38,111 nt of DNA from Proteiniclasticum sp043951855 (GTDB taxonomy: Bacteria; Bacillota; Clostridia; Clostridiales; Clostridiaceae), in assembly GCF_043951855.1 (NCBI RefSeq), contig NZ_JBINJW010000026.1, positions 1 to 38,111 on the forward strand. The letters are read 5' to 3'. The notes under the pieces are model-generated. The model was not told the origin of the DNA and made no database searches. It saw only the letters and a program-made list of their open reading frames with translations. Both the position numbers and the translations under genes were made by a program. This document shows positions 15,964 through 23,786 of this stretch, one piece after another. Position 1 is the first letter of the stretch. Each line of letters begins with the position of its first letter.

Positions 15964-16827
15964 CTACAGCTTGATGTCCATAAACCCTTCTCCAAGCACC
16001 TCATGGACTTCATTGACGGAGATGAATGCCTTAGGATCGATTTCCTTGATGTAGCTTCTCAGCCTGATGTATTCACGTCTGCTGAGGATCACGTAGAGAA
16101 TCTGAATATCTTCCGAGGTGTATCCTCCATATCCGTTCAGGACCGTGCAGGATTTGTCCAGCTCTTCGATGATGAACTTTATGATCTGTTCTTCTCTTTT
16201 GCTGATGATCATCAGTTCCTTGGATGTGTTGAAACCATCGATGAGTCTGTCGATGAGCGTTCCATTGGCCACGATGCATAGCAGCGCATAAAGACCTGCT
16301 GTGATGCCGAAGGTGGCAAGCCCTGTTATACCGATGATGAAATCCACCGCAAGGAGGGATTTCCCGATCTCCACATGAATATATTTATTCAGAATTTTAG
16401 CCAGGATATCCGTTCCTCCGGTAGAAGCCCCGTAATTGAATACCATGGCCATACCCGTTCCGATGATCAGTGCACCTACTGCTGCGTTGATGAAAAGATC
16501 TTCCGATAGAATTACAGGTGTGAAGAATGTTTCCATGATCCACATGATTCCAGACAGACCGAAGGAAGCATATAGGGTTTTCGCTCCGAATCCGCCCCCC
16601 AGTGTAAGGAAGGCCACCGCAAAGAGAATCAGGTTCAGAATCAGGATGATGATGCCCACAGGCAGTAGTGGAATGAAATTATTGATGATGATGGCAAGAC
16701 CTGAGACACCACCAGCGGCGATGTTGTTGGGGATATGAAAATACTCCAGCCCGAAAGCCACAAGAAATATCCCTACTGTGATCATGACAAAATCCTTGAC
16801 GCTAAACTTTTTAATCATTTCTTTCAT
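15964..16827 (-). CDS. YitT family membrane protein, copy 2
   Basis: The 287-residue protein has the YitT layout: five or six membrane segments in residues 13-200 and a cytoplasmic C-terminal DUF2179 domain (about 220-280). Family signatures IPNNIAAGGVSGLAII and GASTGGTDILAKI are present. The function of the family is not settled. GGAGGT precedes the ATG. It follows its paralogue by 20 bases and is the last gene of an alr-yitT-yitT run. A YitT gene (yvjA) also sits near this locus in Bacillus, so the linkage to ftsEX is probably old. Confidence 0.9.
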   Translation of the reverse strand: MKEMIKKFSVKDFVMITVGIFLVAFGLEYFHIPNNIAAGGVSGLAIIINNFIPLLPVGIIILILNLILFAVAFLTLGGGFGAKTLYASFGLSGIMWIMETFFTPVILSEDLFINAAVGALIIGTGMAMVFNYGASTGGTDILAKILNKYIHVEIGKSLLAVDFIIGITGLATFGITAGLYALLCIVANGTLIDRLIDGFNTSKELMIISKREEQIIKFIIEELDKSCTVLNGYGGYTSEDIQILYVILSRREYIRLRSYIKEIDPKAFISVNEVHEVLGEGFMDIKL

Positions 16828-16847
16828 GGCTTACCTCCAGTTTTCTT

Positions 16848-17708
16848 TCAGTTCTCACCGACTGTTTTCTTTGGCATGCTGAATCCCTGTCCCAGTACCT
16901 CTGTGGTACTGCTGACGGTGACGAAGGAATCCGGATGATGCTCTCTCAGATACATTTTCAGATGAACGAACTCCTTGGTCGAAAGAACCGTGTAGATCAC
17001 ATGATTCTCGGCACCGGAAAATCCGCCTTCCCCCGAAAAAATCGTCGCCCCTCTCTGGATGTCATTGACGATGAAGGATTTCACTTCCTCCTTGTCTCTG
17101 GTAATGATGAAGACCTGCTTCTTCTCATTGAATCCACCCACCACACGGTTGATGACGATACCATTGAGAAAGGTTGCAAGCCCCGCATACAGACCTCTTT
17201 CCAGACCAAAGAAAAATGCCACAAGAACCACCACGATGAGATCGATGATGGTCATGGACAAGCCCATGGAAAGGTGTGTGTATTTATTCAGAATCTTAGC
17301 CAGGATGTCTGTTCCGCCAGTGGACGCATCCTGATTGAATACAATGCCCAGACCTGTTCCCAGAAGAAGGATCCCCAGGATACTGGCCAGCATGAGATCG
17401 TCTGTAATATTCTCCGGTCTGATGATGTTCTCGATGATCCACATGATGATGGATAGGGAGAAACTTGCATAGATGGTCTTGAACCCGAAGCCTCCACCCA
17501 GAAGCCGAAATGCCAGGAGAAACAGAATGATATTAAGTATGATGACATAGGTGGATACGGAAACCAGTGGCGTTACTGAATTCAGCACCAGTCCGATCCC
17601 AGATACACCACCTGGCGCAATCTGATTGGGTACGAAAAACAGCTGAATGGCCAGCGCCACAAGGGCAGACCCGAAGGTAATGAGTACATATTCTTTGTAT
17701 TTCTTCAT
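16848..17708 (-). CDS. YitT family membrane protein, copy 1
   Basis: This 286-residue protein is a close paralogue of the next gene. It shares the VPNQIAPGGVSGIGLVLN and DASTGGTDILAKILNKYTH signatures, about six membrane segments, and a C-terminal DUF2179 domain ending in EVLGQGF. Similarity over the full length points to tandem duplication. It begins eight bases after the alr stop with a GTAGGAG ribosome site, so it is probably translated from the alr message. Transport or sensing has been suggested for the family, but the substrate is unknown. Confidence 0.9.
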   Translation of the reverse strand: MKKYKEYVLITFGSALVALAIQLFFVPNQIAPGGVSGIGLVLNSVTPLVSVSTYVIILNIILFLLAFRLLGGGFGFKTIYASFSLSIIMWIIENIIRPENITDDLMLASILGILLLGTGLGIVFNQDASTGGTDILAKILNKYTHLSMGLSMTIIDLIVVVLVAFFFGLERGLYAGLATFLNGIVINRVVGGFNEKKQVFIITRDKEEVKSFIVNDIQRGATIFSGEGGFSGAENHVIYTVLSTKEFVHLKMYLREHHPDSFVTVSSTTEVLGQGFSMPKKTVGEN

Positions 17709-17716
17709 CTTTGCTC

Positions 17717-18868
17717 CTACACGTATTCTCTTCTTTCGATTTCTTCATTATTTTTCATGTAGATTCTGGGCACTCTCTTGGAAACCGCACAGACCACTTC
17801 GTAAGGTATGGTTCCAAGGATCTTCGCCATATGGTCCGCCGTGAAGGAAACACCGTTTTCTTCCCCCATAAGCGTCACCACATCCAGCACCTTCACATCC
17901 GGAACTTCAGTCACATCCACCATAATATGGTCCATGCAGACGGAGCCCACCTGAGGGCATAGAACGCCATGGACGATGACCTTGGCTTTTCCCGAAAGTC
18001 CACGGAAGTATCCGTCGGCATATCCGATGGGAATCGTTGCAATCCTGGTCGCCTCTTTCTCCGTGATGAACTTGTGTCCGTAGCTGATGCCGGTCCCCTT
18101 GGGTACCGTCTTCAGCTGGATGATTCGGCCCTTGATGCTCATGACAGGTTTCAGAGACAGGTTCTCTTTCTTCACCTCATCGGAAGGATGATATCCATAG
18201 AGGATGATGCCCGGCCGCACGCTTTCCAGATAAGTCTCCTTAAGGTCTACAATTGCAGCACTGTTTGCCACATGTTCATGTTCAAAAACAACTCCCGCTT
18301 CTTTCAGCTTCGTGATGGCGGCTTTATATTTTTCAAGCTGAATATAGGTGGTTTTCTTATCTTCGTAGTCTGCTGAAGCGAAATGGGTGTAAATGCTGTT
18401 CATCTCGATATGCTTCAGCTTCTTCATCCGTATGATTTCAGCAATGCCTTCTTCATCCGGCTGGAATCCTACCCGGCCAATACCTGTATCCAGAGAGATG
18501 AGAATCTTCGCGGTTTTTCCCAGCTTTCCGGCCACCTGGTCCAGCCTCTCCACATCCTCATAGGAAAGGCAGTTCAGTATGATGTCATGATTGATGGCAT
18601 CAGAATAATAAGCCGGAGGCGTATAGCTTAAAACCATGATCGTTTCTCTGACTCCGCTCTCTCTCATCTCAAGCGCTTCTGTGATCACTGCCACACCGAA
18701 GGCTTCCGCACCGGCTTCCACCATGGTCTGTGCTACACAGGACGCGCCATGACCATAGGCATCGGCCTTGACGATGGCTACCAGCCTGCTCTTTCCCACA
18801 AGCTTCTTGATGTTCCTGACATTATATGCCAGATGATCGAGATTGATTTCTGCCCATAAAGGTCTCAT
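17717..18868 (-). CDS. alr: Alanine racemase
   Basis: Alr is the PLP enzyme that interconverts L- and D-alanine for peptidoglycan. Counting from this start (383 residues), the PLP lysine is K34 in AIVKADAYGHG and the second catalytic base is Y263 in GISYGHKF. LDTGIGRVGF and SVRPGIILYG are also typical. An ATG at 18883 is open, but GAGG is well placed for ATG 18868, which gives the usual MRPLWAEINL start. In many Firmicutes alr follows acpS and nnr and precedes a MazEF-type toxin pair; here the two yitT genes take that place. A 154-base gap separates it from nnrDE, and I see no strong promoter there. Confidence 0.96.
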   Translation of the reverse strand: MRPLWAEINLDHLAYNVRNIKKLVGKSRLVAIVKADAYGHGASCVAQTMVEAGAEAFGVAVITEALEMRESGVRETIMVLSYTPPAYYSDAINHDIILNCLSYEDVERLDQVAGKLGKTAKILISLDTGIGRVGFQPDEEGIAEIIRMKKLKHIEMNSIYTHFASADYEDKKTTYIQLEKYKAAITKLKEAGVVFEHEHVANSAAIVDLKETYLESVRPGIILYGYHPSDEVKKENLSLKPVMSIKGRIIQLKTVPKGTGISYGHKFITEKEATRIATIPIGYADGYFRGLSGKAKVIVHGVLCPQVGSVCMDHIMVDVTEVPDVKVLDVVTLMGEENGVSFTADHMAKILGTIPYEVVCAVSKRVPRIYMKNNEEIERREYV

Positions 18869-19022
18869 TTTTTCGTTCCTCATTGTATTTGAAGCGCTCC
18901 CTTTATCTTATTTCCCATAAACTCTGAATTTTTGTCCATCTATTATCTTATCATAACCTCATAGATGATTTCATTACTTTGCCTGATATTTCATATTCAT
19001 CGTCACGCATCCGGGCTGATTC

Positions 19023-20549
19023 TCATTTACAGGTCTCTTTTTTTCTGAATTGGAGCTTTTTCATGTAATACGGGATATTCTCGATGATTTCCGAAGCTTT
19101 CACACTGTAGCGTTCCTTCGCCAGCTGATCCCCGATGCATCCATGTATATAGGTGCCAAGCACTGCAGCTTCGAAAGGAGAAATCCCCTGTCCCGATAAG
19201 GAGGCGATGATTCCCGTCAGGGCATCTCCCATGCCACCCTGAGCCATAGCTGAAGAACCTGTGGAATTGATGTTCACTCTTTCTCCATCTGTGATCACCG
19301 TATGGTATCCCTTAAGGACGACGATGACGCCATGCTCCTTCGCAAAGCTCTTTGCAGCGTCTATTCTGTTTTCTTCGATTTCCTTCTTCGTTTTCCCGGT
19401 GAGCCTTGCCATCTCTCCCGGATGCGGTGTAAGAACCACATGGAAGCAAAGAGGCTTTAGTATTTCACATTTCCCTTCCAGCACATTCAGTCCATCGGCA
19501 TCTATGACCAGTGTAGATCCTGTCTTCTCTTCTTCCTGAAGGGTCTTGACCACCCTTAAAAGAAGCTTCAGGGTGTCCCGGGAAGGGCCCAGTCCTGGAC
19601 CGAAGGCCACAATGTCGGCTCTCCGGACGCCCTCTTCCAGGTTGTTCTCATAGAGGCTCATGATTTCCGTGAGCCTGGGCACCAGAACGCCCATGGTTTC
19701 ATTATAGGAACAGAGTGTCACAAGACCTGAGCCTGTTGCAAGGGCCGCTTCTGCGCTCAGCATGGCCGCTCCTGTGAATCCTCTTGATCCGGCCACCACA
19801 AGCACCCTCCCGTACTGGTTCTTATGTCCGGTGATCTCTCTGTCCGGAAGGATCTTCATGACATCCTCTTCATCGGTTAGATATACCGCATCGGAGACTT
19901 CCTCCTTGAGTCTTTCCGGAATTCCGATTCTCTCCATTACAAGAACACCGGTATAGGGAATGGCCGTATAGGAAAGAAGTCCCTGTTTCATGGCTTCAAA
20001 AGTGACCGTTTTAGATGCTTTCACCGCTAGAGGCATCGGCATGCCTGAATCCGCCGACAAACCTGAAGGAACATCCACCGATAGAGTCTTTTCGGAGAAA
20101 TCATTCATGTATTCAATGACTTCTCTGAAAAGCGGAGAAATCTCTCTGCTTAGGCCTGTTCCCAGAAGGGCATCCACCACCAGATCCGCATCTCTCAGCG
20201 CTTCAATGAAGGACCACAGATTTTCGGAATCAGACATCACTTCCACAGAGACATCGGTTTTTCTTATGATGTCGTAATAGATTTTCGCATCCCCTTCAGG
20301 TTCTTTCCCATCGGATACGTAGAACACATCCACTTCCTTATTCAGTTTCTTCAGTTTCCAGGCAAGAGCAAATCCATCCCCGCCATTGTTGCCAGGGCCA
20401 CATACCAGAACAAAATAGTGGAGAGACAGATCCAGATGATTCATCACAGCCATGGCGGCATTTTCCATGAGAAGGATTCCCGGGATTCCATATTCCGAAA
20501 CGGCACGTCTGTCCATTTCTCTCATCGCTTTGACATCTGTAACATGCAT
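19023..20549 (-). CDS. nnr: Bifunctional NAD(P)H-hydrate repair enzyme (epimerase plus ADP/ATP-dependent dehydratase)
   Basis: This enzyme repairs hydrated NADH/NADPH. The N-terminal YjeF_N domain (about 1-210) epimerises the hydrate; it shows CGPGNNGGDGFALAW, VDALLGTGL and DVPSGLSADSG. The C-terminal domain (about 225-500) is the ribokinase-like dehydratase with VVAGSRGFTGAA, DADGLNVL, TPHPGEMARLTG and GGMGDALTGI. The 508-residue length is normal for the fused form. Its start codon overlaps the acpS stop (TAATG), so the two are translationally coupled, an arrangement common in Firmicutes. Confidence 0.96.
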   Translation of the reverse strand: MHVTDVKAMREMDRRAVSEYGIPGILLMENAAMAVMNHLDLSLHYFVLVCGPGNNGGDGFALAWKLKKLNKEVDVFYVSDGKEPEGDAKIYYDIIRKTDVSVEVMSDSENLWSFIEALRDADLVVDALLGTGLSREISPLFREVIEYMNDFSEKTLSVDVPSGLSADSGMPMPLAVKASKTVTFEAMKQGLLSYTAIPYTGVLVMERIGIPERLKEEVSDAVYLTDEEDVMKILPDREITGHKNQYGRVLVVAGSRGFTGAAMLSAEAALATGSGLVTLCSYNETMGVLVPRLTEIMSLYENNLEEGVRRADIVAFGPGLGPSRDTLKLLLRVVKTLQEEEKTGSTLVIDADGLNVLEGKCEILKPLCFHVVLTPHPGEMARLTGKTKKEIEENRIDAAKSFAKEHGVIVVLKGYHTVITDGERVNINSTGSSAMAQGGMGDALTGIIASLSGQGISPFEAAVLGTYIHGCIGDQLAKERYSVKASEIIENIPYYMKKLQFRKKETCK

Positions 20550-20920
20550 TACTTCTCCTCCTCGATAATAACCATGGCAATAGCTCTTTCCCGATCATGG
20601 GAAATGGTCAGATGAACGTGAAACTTCTTCTCTCCGAATCTTTCTTTCAGGTGGTCCTTCAGCGGCTCCATGTTGAAATAGGGTTTTCCCTCCTGATCCT
20701 TCAGCACTTCGATTTCCTTGAAGGAGATTCCTTTGATTCCCGTACCCAGGGCTTTGGAGAACGCTTCTTTGGCCGCATAGAATCCGGCCAGCCTTGACTT
20801 GGACTGTCCGCTTTTTTCAATTTCACCTTCCGTGAAGATTCGATTCTTTCTTCTTTCCGTATGGAAGGCAGTATGGACTCTTTCAATTTCAATGATATCA
20901 ATCCCAGTACCTAAAATCAT
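20549..20920 (-). CDS. acpS: Holo-[acyl-carrier-protein] synthase AcpS
   Basis: AcpS moves the 4'-phosphopantetheine arm of CoA onto acyl carrier protein. The 123-residue protein has the two metal-binding motifs, GTGIDIIEIER (D8) and FYAAKEAFSKALGTG (E52), and the C-terminal HVHLTISHDRERAIA strand. AGGTGG precedes the ATG. It is the first gene of an acpS-nnr operon with a promoter at 20948-20976. Confidence 0.96.
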   Translation of the reverse strand: MILGTGIDIIEIERVHTAFHTERRKNRIFTEGEIEKSGQSKSRLAGFYAAKEAFSKALGTGIKGISFKEIEVLKDQEGKPYFNMEPLKDHLKERFGEKKFHVHLTISHDRERAIAMVIIEEEK

Positions 20921-20947
20921 GCATTCACCACCTGTCTTTTACCCTAA

Positions 20948-20976
20948 ATTATACTATGAAGAATATAGTATGATAA
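20948..20976 (-). promoter_or_regulatory. Promoter of acpS-nnr
   Basis: On the minus strand TTATCA (20971-20976) and TATAAT (20948-20953) are separated by 17 bases, about 28 bases before the acpS start. The -35 matches four of six consensus positions and the -10 matches all six. Confidence 0.6.
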
Positions 20977-21033
20977 GAGAAGATAAATGACTTAGACCAT
21001 TGTTCTTAGAAAGTTTATATTAGCCGCATCATG

Positions 21034-21067
21034 ATAAAAAGCGTCCTGCTTTTCTGAAGCAGAACGC
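21034..21067 (-). terminator. Terminator of the yihY-like gene
   Basis: On the minus strand GCGTTCTGCTT and its near-complement AAAGCAGGACGC form a strong stem with one mismatch, followed directly by TTTTTATC. It lies 24 bases past the stop of the membrane protein gene. Confidence 0.8.
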
Positions 21068-21090
21068 CTGTAACTTTCTTCGAACCTGTC

Positions 21091-22080
21091 TTACTGGTCT
21101 TCCTTCTCTTCTTTCGCCTCCATGGTCTTTCGGAATCGTTCCTTCAGCGCTTCAAATTTCCGCTCAGGAATGGAAAGTGTTTCTTCCTCATTCTCCATTT
21201 TTTCTCCATCCATATTCCGGTACATGTCCTGATCATCAGATTTCTTTTTACGAAGGAAGGGATGCTTCACATCCTTGACCTCTATCAGATAAGCATTCAG
21301 CGATGCACCGACTATCATGATGATCGACGTCAGTGACAGCCATAGCAGAAGACCGATCACAGCTCCAAGGGTTCCATAGAATCTGGAATAATCGGCAAAG
21401 TTATTGACATAGAACTGGAACAGAAAGGTGACTGTAATCCAGAGCAGCGTCGAAAAAACTGCGCCAGGAAAAGCATACTTGAACCTGATGTTTCGGATCG
21501 GTATGAACATATATGCCAGAGAAAGAATACCGAAAAGAAGTGCCACCGGTACGATGATTCTTAACACTTCAATGAGTCCTGCTGCTGGAAAGTGCGGGAA
21601 GTAGGAGGTGATGAGTCCTAGAATCTGCTTTCCGAATACGATTCCCACCAGTGCAAGGAGTATAGTCGTCGCCAGCATGATCACCCATACGATGGAAATG
21701 AGGTACTTGTATAGAATCCCACGATTGTTCGTGTATCCCATGGACTTGTTCATCCCCTTCATGAACGCCCTGAACCCTCCTGATGATGTGTAGACTGCCG
21801 CAAATACAGATGCGGATAAAAGGCCGCCTCTCTGATTCTGAACAAGGTCTATCACAGGTCCGCTGACCAGTTTATAGATTTCCTCCGGAAAACTCGTCTT
21901 CATGAGATTCAGCACATAGCTGGTATCCAGTCCCAGATAGGCAATAAGTGTCATGAGAAAGATCAGAAAGGGGAAGATGGACAGAAGAAGCCCATAGGTA
22001 AGCTGGTATGCATAGGCTATGCTGTCATCCCTTTTGATTTTCTTCAGAAACCCATTCATGAATTCCAGTGCATTTTTCAT
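21091..22080 (-). CDS. YihY/BrkB family inner membrane protein
   Basis: The 329-residue protein has about six membrane segments within residues 25-270 and the family pattern: LTYGLLLSIFPFLIFLMTL, AAVYTSSGGFRAFMKGMN, the PGAVFSTLLW turn, and YGTLGAVIGLLLWL near the last segments. The family was once mislabelled as ribonuclease BN; its role is unknown, and transport has been proposed. A hydrophilic, highly charged tail of about 55 residues (275-329) follows the membrane domain. GGGGGT precedes the ATG. It is a single-gene unit with its own promoter and terminator. Confidence 0.9.
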   Translation of the reverse strand: MKNALEFMNGFLKKIKRDDSIAYAYQLTYGLLLSIFPFLIFLMTLIAYLGLDTSYVLNLMKTSFPEEIYKLVSGPVIDLVQNQRGGLLSASVFAAVYTSSGGFRAFMKGMNKSMGYTNNRGILYKYLISIVWVIMLATTILLALVGIVFGKQILGLITSYFPHFPAAGLIEVLRIIVPVALLFGILSLAYMFIPIRNIRFKYAFPGAVFSTLLWITVTFLFQFYVNNFADYSRFYGTLGAVIGLLLWLSLTSIIMIVGASLNAYLIEVKDVKHPFLRKKKSDDQDMYRNMDGEKMENEEETLSIPERKFEALKERFRKTMEAKEEKEDQ

Positions 22081-22094
22081 ATCGTACCCCCTTC

Positions 22095-22120
22095 GGTTAT
22101 AGGGTTTTCATCGTATAACC
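22095..22120. repeat. Inverted repeat in the leader of the YihY-like gene
   Basis: GGTTATA (22095-22101) and TATAACC (22114-22120) are perfect 7-bp arms separated by 12 bases. They lie between the promoter and the ribosome site, so the message could form a hairpin there. Confidence 0.4.
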
Positions 22121-22136
22121 ACATACTGTTACTAAA

Positions 22137-22166
22137 ATTATACAATAGATATGTCCTTATTCCCAA
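22137..22166 (-). promoter_or_regulatory. Promoter of the YihY-like gene
   Basis: On the minus strand TTGGGA (22161-22166) and TATAAT (22137-22142) are 18 bases apart. The -10 is perfect and the -35 matches four of six positions. Confidence 0.45.
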
Positions 22167-22241
22167 AGACATTACCGTGAACAAAGAGAAAACATCCGGT
22201 TAACCCTTGAAATGAAATCAGCCTGCGAAAAAAACGTGATG

Positions 22242-22284
22242 AAAAAGGTGGGCTCACCACCCTTTCGGATGATCAGCCCACCTT
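22242..22284 (-). terminator. Terminator after the DUF1659-DUF2922 pair
   Basis: AAGGTGGGCT and AGCCCACCTT form a perfect 10-bp stem with a 20-base loop, followed on the minus strand by TTTCATC. It begins about 10 bases after the DUF2922 stop. Confidence 0.75.
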
Positions 22285-22292
22285 CATTTCAT

Positions 22293-22499
22293 TTATGCGA
22301 TGATTTCCTCTTCCCTGTTGATGGAAGCGGATCCTATGGATTCCAGTTCCTTTTCTCCTTCAAAGAAGAGATTCTTTGAAATGATGGCGCTCATAAGCTC
22401 CTCCACTTCCAGGTCCGTGATGTCGGTTCTCACCTTGGGAAGTCTCAGGTTGTAATTTTTACCTTCCTTGGTCTGGAAAGTCATTGTAAGAGTATTCAT
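22293..22499 (-). CDS. DUF2922 small protein
   Basis: This 68-residue protein matches the DUF2922 pattern: an N-terminal MTFQTKEGKNYNLRLP strand pair, then DLEVEELMSAIISKNLF and a C-terminal acidic end. No membrane segment or signal peptide is visible. The function is unknown. It follows the DUF1659 gene by 13 bases with a TAGGAGGT ribosome site, forming the two-gene unit often found in Clostridia and Bacilli. Confidence 0.85.
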   Translation of the reverse strand: MNTLTMTFQTKEGKNYNLRLPKVRTDITDLEVEELMSAIISKNLFFEGEKELESIGSASINREEEIIA

Positions 22500-22512
22500 A
22501 ATTTCCTACCTC

Positions 22513-22734
22513 CTATGCCGCTGTGATTTCGCTGACGTCCTGCATGCTGATACCTTCGCAGTTCTGCTCGGATAAAGCCGCAATCATGAGTGCCACTTCA
22601 TGAAGATCTTCAGGAAGTGCCCCCACTTTGAAGTTTCTCACTCTTCTGGTTTCGCCCACGGATTTCCCCTGGTCGTTGAACCTCTCAAAAGTAAGAATCA
22701 GGTCCTTGGATAGATTTGTTACTGTTACTGCCAT
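22513..22734 (-). CDS. DUF1659 small protein
   Basis: This is a 73-residue protein of the DUF1659 type, with TNLSKDLILTFERFNDQG, a TRRVRNFK segment and a C-terminal helix region. It looks cytoplasmic and its function is unknown. A TTG at 22743 is open, but AAGGGG is nine bases from ATG 22734, so that start is preferred. It is co-transcribed with DUF2922. The YvrJ protein, often the third member of this set, is encoded 8 kb away at 31112-31255. Confidence 0.85.
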   Translation of the reverse strand: MAVTVTNLSKDLILTFERFNDQGKSVGETRRVRNFKVGALPEDLHEVALMIAALSEQNCEGISMQDVSEITAA

Positions 22735-22869
22735 TATTACCAACCCCTTTCATAACTTAATTATGCGGTTCTCTCCCAATGAGCAGGGATTCCTCACAGA
22801 AATTCAACAATTTCAAAGTACTTTGATGATATACTTGAAGGAAAGAAGATAAACTCGGGAGGAATCGAT

Positions 22870-23742
22870 ATGATCGTCTTACAGAACACCTATCTCAGCA
22901 TCGAACTCACTGAACTTGGCGCAGAACTTGTCAGCATCAAAGATATGGAAGGTCAGGAATATCTGCTCAGAGATGAGAAGTACTGGGGCTACAGTGCACC
23001 GCATCTGTTTCCTGTGGTCGGAGTCCTGAATCAGAACCAGCTTCTGCATCAGGGAATCTCCTATCCCGTCAGAAGACACGGCTTTGCAAGAAATATGCCT
23101 TTCAGTATTCTGGAACGGACCGAAAACAAGGTCAGCTTCCTGCTGGAAAGCAGTGAAGAAACGCTGAAACTGTACCCCTTCCACTTCAGGTTCATCGTGG
23201 AGTATATCCTGGAAGGAAAGAAAATCACCGTAGGATATAAGACTGAAAACACCGGTGAGACAGACCTCGCTTATTCCGTCGGCGCACATCCGGCATTTCT
23301 TGCCCCAAGAAATAGAGCAGAGAGCTTCACCGATTATTATCTGGAATTCCAGCATGCGGAAGATCTCCAGACCATCGGACTTGACAGTCAGACTGGGCTT
23401 CTGAAGCGAAACAAGAGTCCTTTCGGAAAGAACGTCACAAGAATCGATCTTGAAAAATCTCTCTTCAAGGAAGACGCACTGATCTTTCAGAACCTGAAAT
23501 CAGAATACCTCTCCCTGAAAAGCAGAAAAAGCAACAAGGAAGTGCGCTTCCACATCCGTGAATTTCCTTTCCTTGGAATCTGGACCACTTCAGGCTCCTC
23601 ACCATTCATCTGCATCGAGCCTTGGGCAGGACATGCCGACTATGAGGACTTCCATGGAGAATTCATGGAAAAGGAAGACAACATCCTTCTGAAACCCCAT
23701 GAAATCAGAGTGCATTCCTATTCCATCGAAATACGCTATTAG
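22870..23742 (+). CDS. Aldose 1-epimerase family protein (LacX-like)
   Basis: The 290-residue protein belongs to the galactose mutarotase superfamily, which interconverts sugar anomers; many members of this LacX-like branch have unproven substrates. Visible features are ELGAELVSIKD near the N terminus, SAPHLFPVVG, the RHGFARNM histidine, YSVGAHPAF with the second conserved histidine, and FICIEPWAG with the conserved glutamate. GGGAGGAA stands at good spacing before the ATG. It is a single plus-strand gene, divergent from DUF1659 and convergent with the gluconokinase gene. A TATACT at 22830-22835 is a possible -10. Confidence 0.88.
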   Translation: MIVLQNTYLSIELTELGAELVSIKDMEGQEYLLRDEKYWGYSAPHLFPVVGVLNQNQLLHQGISYPVRRHGFARNMPFSILERTENKVSFLLESSEETLKLYPFHFRFIVEYILEGKKITVGYKTENTGETDLAYSVGAHPAFLAPRNRAESFTDYYLEFQHAEDLQTIGLDSQTGLLKRNKSPFGKNVTRIDLEKSLFKEDALIFQNLKSEYLSLKSRKSNKEVRFHIREFPFLGIWTTSGSSPFICIEPWAGHADYEDFHGEFMEKEDNILLKPHEIRVHSYSIEIRY

Positions 23743-23753
23743 CACATAACAAT

Positions 23754-23786
23754 AAAAACTGCAGCCGGCATAGGCTGCAGTTTTTT
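23754..23786. terminator. Bidirectional terminator between epimerase and gluconokinase genes
   Basis: CTGCAGCC and GGCTGCAG form a perfect 8-bp stem with a 6-base loop, flanked by AAAAA on the left and TTTTTT on the right. It can stop transcription in both directions. It touches the kinase stop codon. Confidence 0.9.
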
